A stretch of DNA of 57,529 nucleotides from Saprospiraceae bacterium (GTDB lineage: Bacteria; Bacteroidota; Bacteroidia; Chitinophagales; Saprospiraceae): positions 1 to 57,529 of the forward strand of contig JADKCC010000035.1 of assembly GCA_016714785.1 (NCBI GenBank), given 5' to 3'. A model generated the notes under the pieces. The model saw nothing but the letters and a program-made list of their open reading frames with translations, was not told the DNA's origin and searched no databases. Shown here piece by piece: positions 56,104-57,529 of the stretch (positions are counted from its first letter, which is position 1; the number at the start of each line of letters is the position of its first letter). Both the position numbers and the translations under genes were made by a program.

Positions 56104-57529
56104 TTAGAAACTACCTTTAAGTGAAAACATAATTGTTCTCGGTATTGGAACATTTCCGAAATCAACGCCTCTAAGCCTGTCTGAAACACCACCTGCATTG
56201 GTTTCAGGATCGTACCCATCATAAGAATCAAAAGAATAAAGATTTCTACCTATGATGGTAAAGTTAATATCTGCAACTCCTTTTATCAAATTTTCAGGCA
56301 ACTGATATCCTAATGATAATTCTCTGATTTTAGTAAACGAACCATTGTCCACTCTCCACTCTTCATTCAGGTAAATGGAATGTATATAACCACGTGGCAA
56401 TTCTCCTTTTAATTCCTTTTCAGAATAATCTCCAATACCGACACCTTGTCTTGTTCTTCTGTCTGCATTAAATACATCTACACCATAAACACCGTCCAAT
56501 AAAAAGCCAAAGCTAACTTTCTTGTACTTAAAATTACTACCAATAGACATAGTAAAATCTGGATTAGGATCGCCAATGATTTTCCTCAAGGCTACACCTG
56601 TAGGTTGTCCGTTGGCATCTCTCTTTGGTGTATATAAAAATCCTCCTTCCACATAAGAACCTTCTGGGATTGCTTCACCTGCTTTATAAAGTGTGACACT
56701 TCCCTTTTCGGTTTGTTCCAAACCTTGAGCTGTTTTGAGTGTATTACCTGCTGCATCACGAGCATAATACGTACCGTAAAACACACTGGCTGGTCTTCCT
56801 TCTATTAAAAACACAGGAGCTCCAGATACTGTATTGATCGCAACCGTAGGCGAGCCCAATTTAGTCACAAGGTTTTCATTCTTACTATATACAGCATATA
56901 AATTCCAGTCTATATCCTTTGTTTTCAACGCATTGTAATTTAACGAAAGCTCAAAACCTTTATTCTGCATCTCTCCTACATTGTCCAATCTACTGGTACC
57001 ACCTTCAGAGGCTGCCAATTGTTTATTGACTAAAAGATCAAAAACTTTTTGATTGTAATAAGTGAATCCTAAACCCAATTTATTATTAAAAAAGCTCAAA
57101 TCTGCTCCAAACTCCAACTCCCTAGTTCGTTCAGGTGCCACTGTCTCAAAGGCCAATTGGGTGTTTGGTGTTAGAGTGTTTTTACCATTATATACATTGC
57201 TGCTTATGAGATTGAATCGATCATAAGGTCCGATTGCTGCAACTCCTCCAGCTTCCCCAAATGAAGCTCTAAGTTTTGCAGCATTCCAAATCTTATTAAA
57301 AGATGCATTTTTCCAAAATGATGACTCTGAAATAACCCATGACATACTGGCTTTGGTATATAATTGGTTCCTTGAGCTTTCACTGAATATAGAAGAGTTA
57401 TCCACCCGAGCTGCTCCTGTCAAAAATATTTGATTTTTAAATCCGAAAGTTTGCTGTGCGTAATAACCATCAATCCAATATCTTGATAATGAATAGGTAG
57501 TTTGTCTATTTGGCGAACCATTAACTGAC
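56104..57529 (-). CDS. susC: SusC/RagA TonB-linked outer membrane protein (partial)
   Basis: Open to the window edge; about 475 C-terminal residues visible, starting at NGSPNRQTTYSLSRYWID. Typical SusC barrel phrases: LTGAARVDNSSIFSESSRNQ, WNAAKLRASFGEAGG, ERTRELEFGADLSFFNNKLG, FTYYNQKVFDLL, IIGDPNPDFTMSIGSNFKYK and the end GNVPIPRTIMFSLKGSF with terminal Phe. The stop precedes the susD start at 56074 by 29 bases. Together they form an outer-membrane glycan (or peptide) importer. Substrate cannot be inferred; the N-terminal plug lies outside the window. Confidence 0.9.
   Translation of the reverse strand, partial: SVNGSPNRQTTYSLSRYWIDGYYAQQTFGFKNQIFLTGAARVDNSSIFSESSRNQLYTKASMSWVISESSFWKNASFNKIWNAAKLRASFGEAGGVAAIGPYDRFNLISSNVYNGKNTLTPNTQLAFETVAPERTRELEFGADLSFFNNKLGLGFTYYNQKVFDLLVNKQLAASEGGTSRLDNVGEMQNKGFELSLNYNALKTKDIDWNLYAVYSKNENLVTKLGSPTVAINTVSGAPVFLIEGRPASVFYGTYYARDAAGNTLKTAQGLEQTEKGSVTLYKAGEAIPEGSYVEGGFLYTPKRDANGQPTGVALRKIIGDPNPDFTMSIGSNFKYKKVSFGFLLDGVYGVDVFNADRRTRQGVGIGDYSEKELKGELPRGYIHSIYLNEEWRVDNGSFTKIRELSLGYQLPENLIKGVADINFTIIGRNLYSFDSYDGYDPETNAGGVSDRLRGVDFGNVPIPRTIMFSLKGSF

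Overview
The window looks like a low-GC Bacteroidota chromosome, most likely a Saprospiria/Saprospiraceae-type bacterium (inference). The signs are T9SS C-terminal sorting domains on secreted proteins, several TonB-dependent receptors with carboxypeptidase-regulatory N-domains, a SusC/SusD pair, LytS/LytTR two-component pairs and promoters with the Bacteroidota -7 element TAnnTTTG. No rRNA or tRNA gene was recognised.

Region by region. 1-6.7 kb is a gene graveyard. A nitrilase/omega-amidase, a type III glutamine synthetase (interrupted by a 48-base poly-T), a VOC protein, a DUF1569 protein, a small HTH-like protein, a class I aspartate aminotransferase and a methyltransferase are all still recognisable, but broken by indels and stops; the damage lessens from left to right. 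7.1-9.3 kb has no intact gene; it holds a ~500-base array with a strict 21-nt period and a dispersed two-hairpin repeat. 9.3-21.4 kb carries mixed accessory genes: YdeI family, two alpha/beta hydrolases, GNAT, an aspartic-protease-like protein, a giant SASA-esterase T9SS cargo, a truncated DUF1501 protein, a cupin and an RDD protein. 21.7-23.9 kb is arsR-acr3-arsC. 23.9-30.4 kb is a LytTR/LytS regulatory locus with a DUF2141 protein and a TonB receptor; the last two share a 9-12-9 direct repeat upstream. 30.6-36.2 kb holds decayed unknown genes, sigZ with a divergent six-CC cysteine peptide, and three membrane proteins. 36.4-37.1 kb is a second 21-nt-period array. 37.2-44.8 kb is a minus-strand operon: TonB receptor, two YHYH lipoproteins, two membrane-anchored surface proteins, LytS kinase and LytTR regulator. 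45.0-52.1 kb is a second arsenic cluster: small thioredoxin, rhodanese, ArsP-like permease, ArsF, ArsG, a TonB receptor, a broken higB with intact higA, and arsM. 52.5-57.5 kb holds a T9SS beta-helix protein, a lipoprotein fused to a duplicated arsM tail, and a susCD pair.

How they work together. Three promoters (before arsR, before the thioredoxin gene, before the second arsenic TonB receptor) carry the same 18-bp dyad ATTCG-TAnnTTTG-CGAAT, whose 8-bp centre is itself the -7 promoter box. This predicts that one ArsR controls arsenite efflux (Acr3), arsenate reduction (ArsC), organoarsenical handling (ArsF/ArsG/ArsP) and an outer-membrane receptor 25 kb away. The best candidates for something undescribed are the two 21-nt-period arrays, this receptor-containing arsenic regulon, the YHYH operon with its own two-component system, and the sigZ/cysteine-pair peptide unit.
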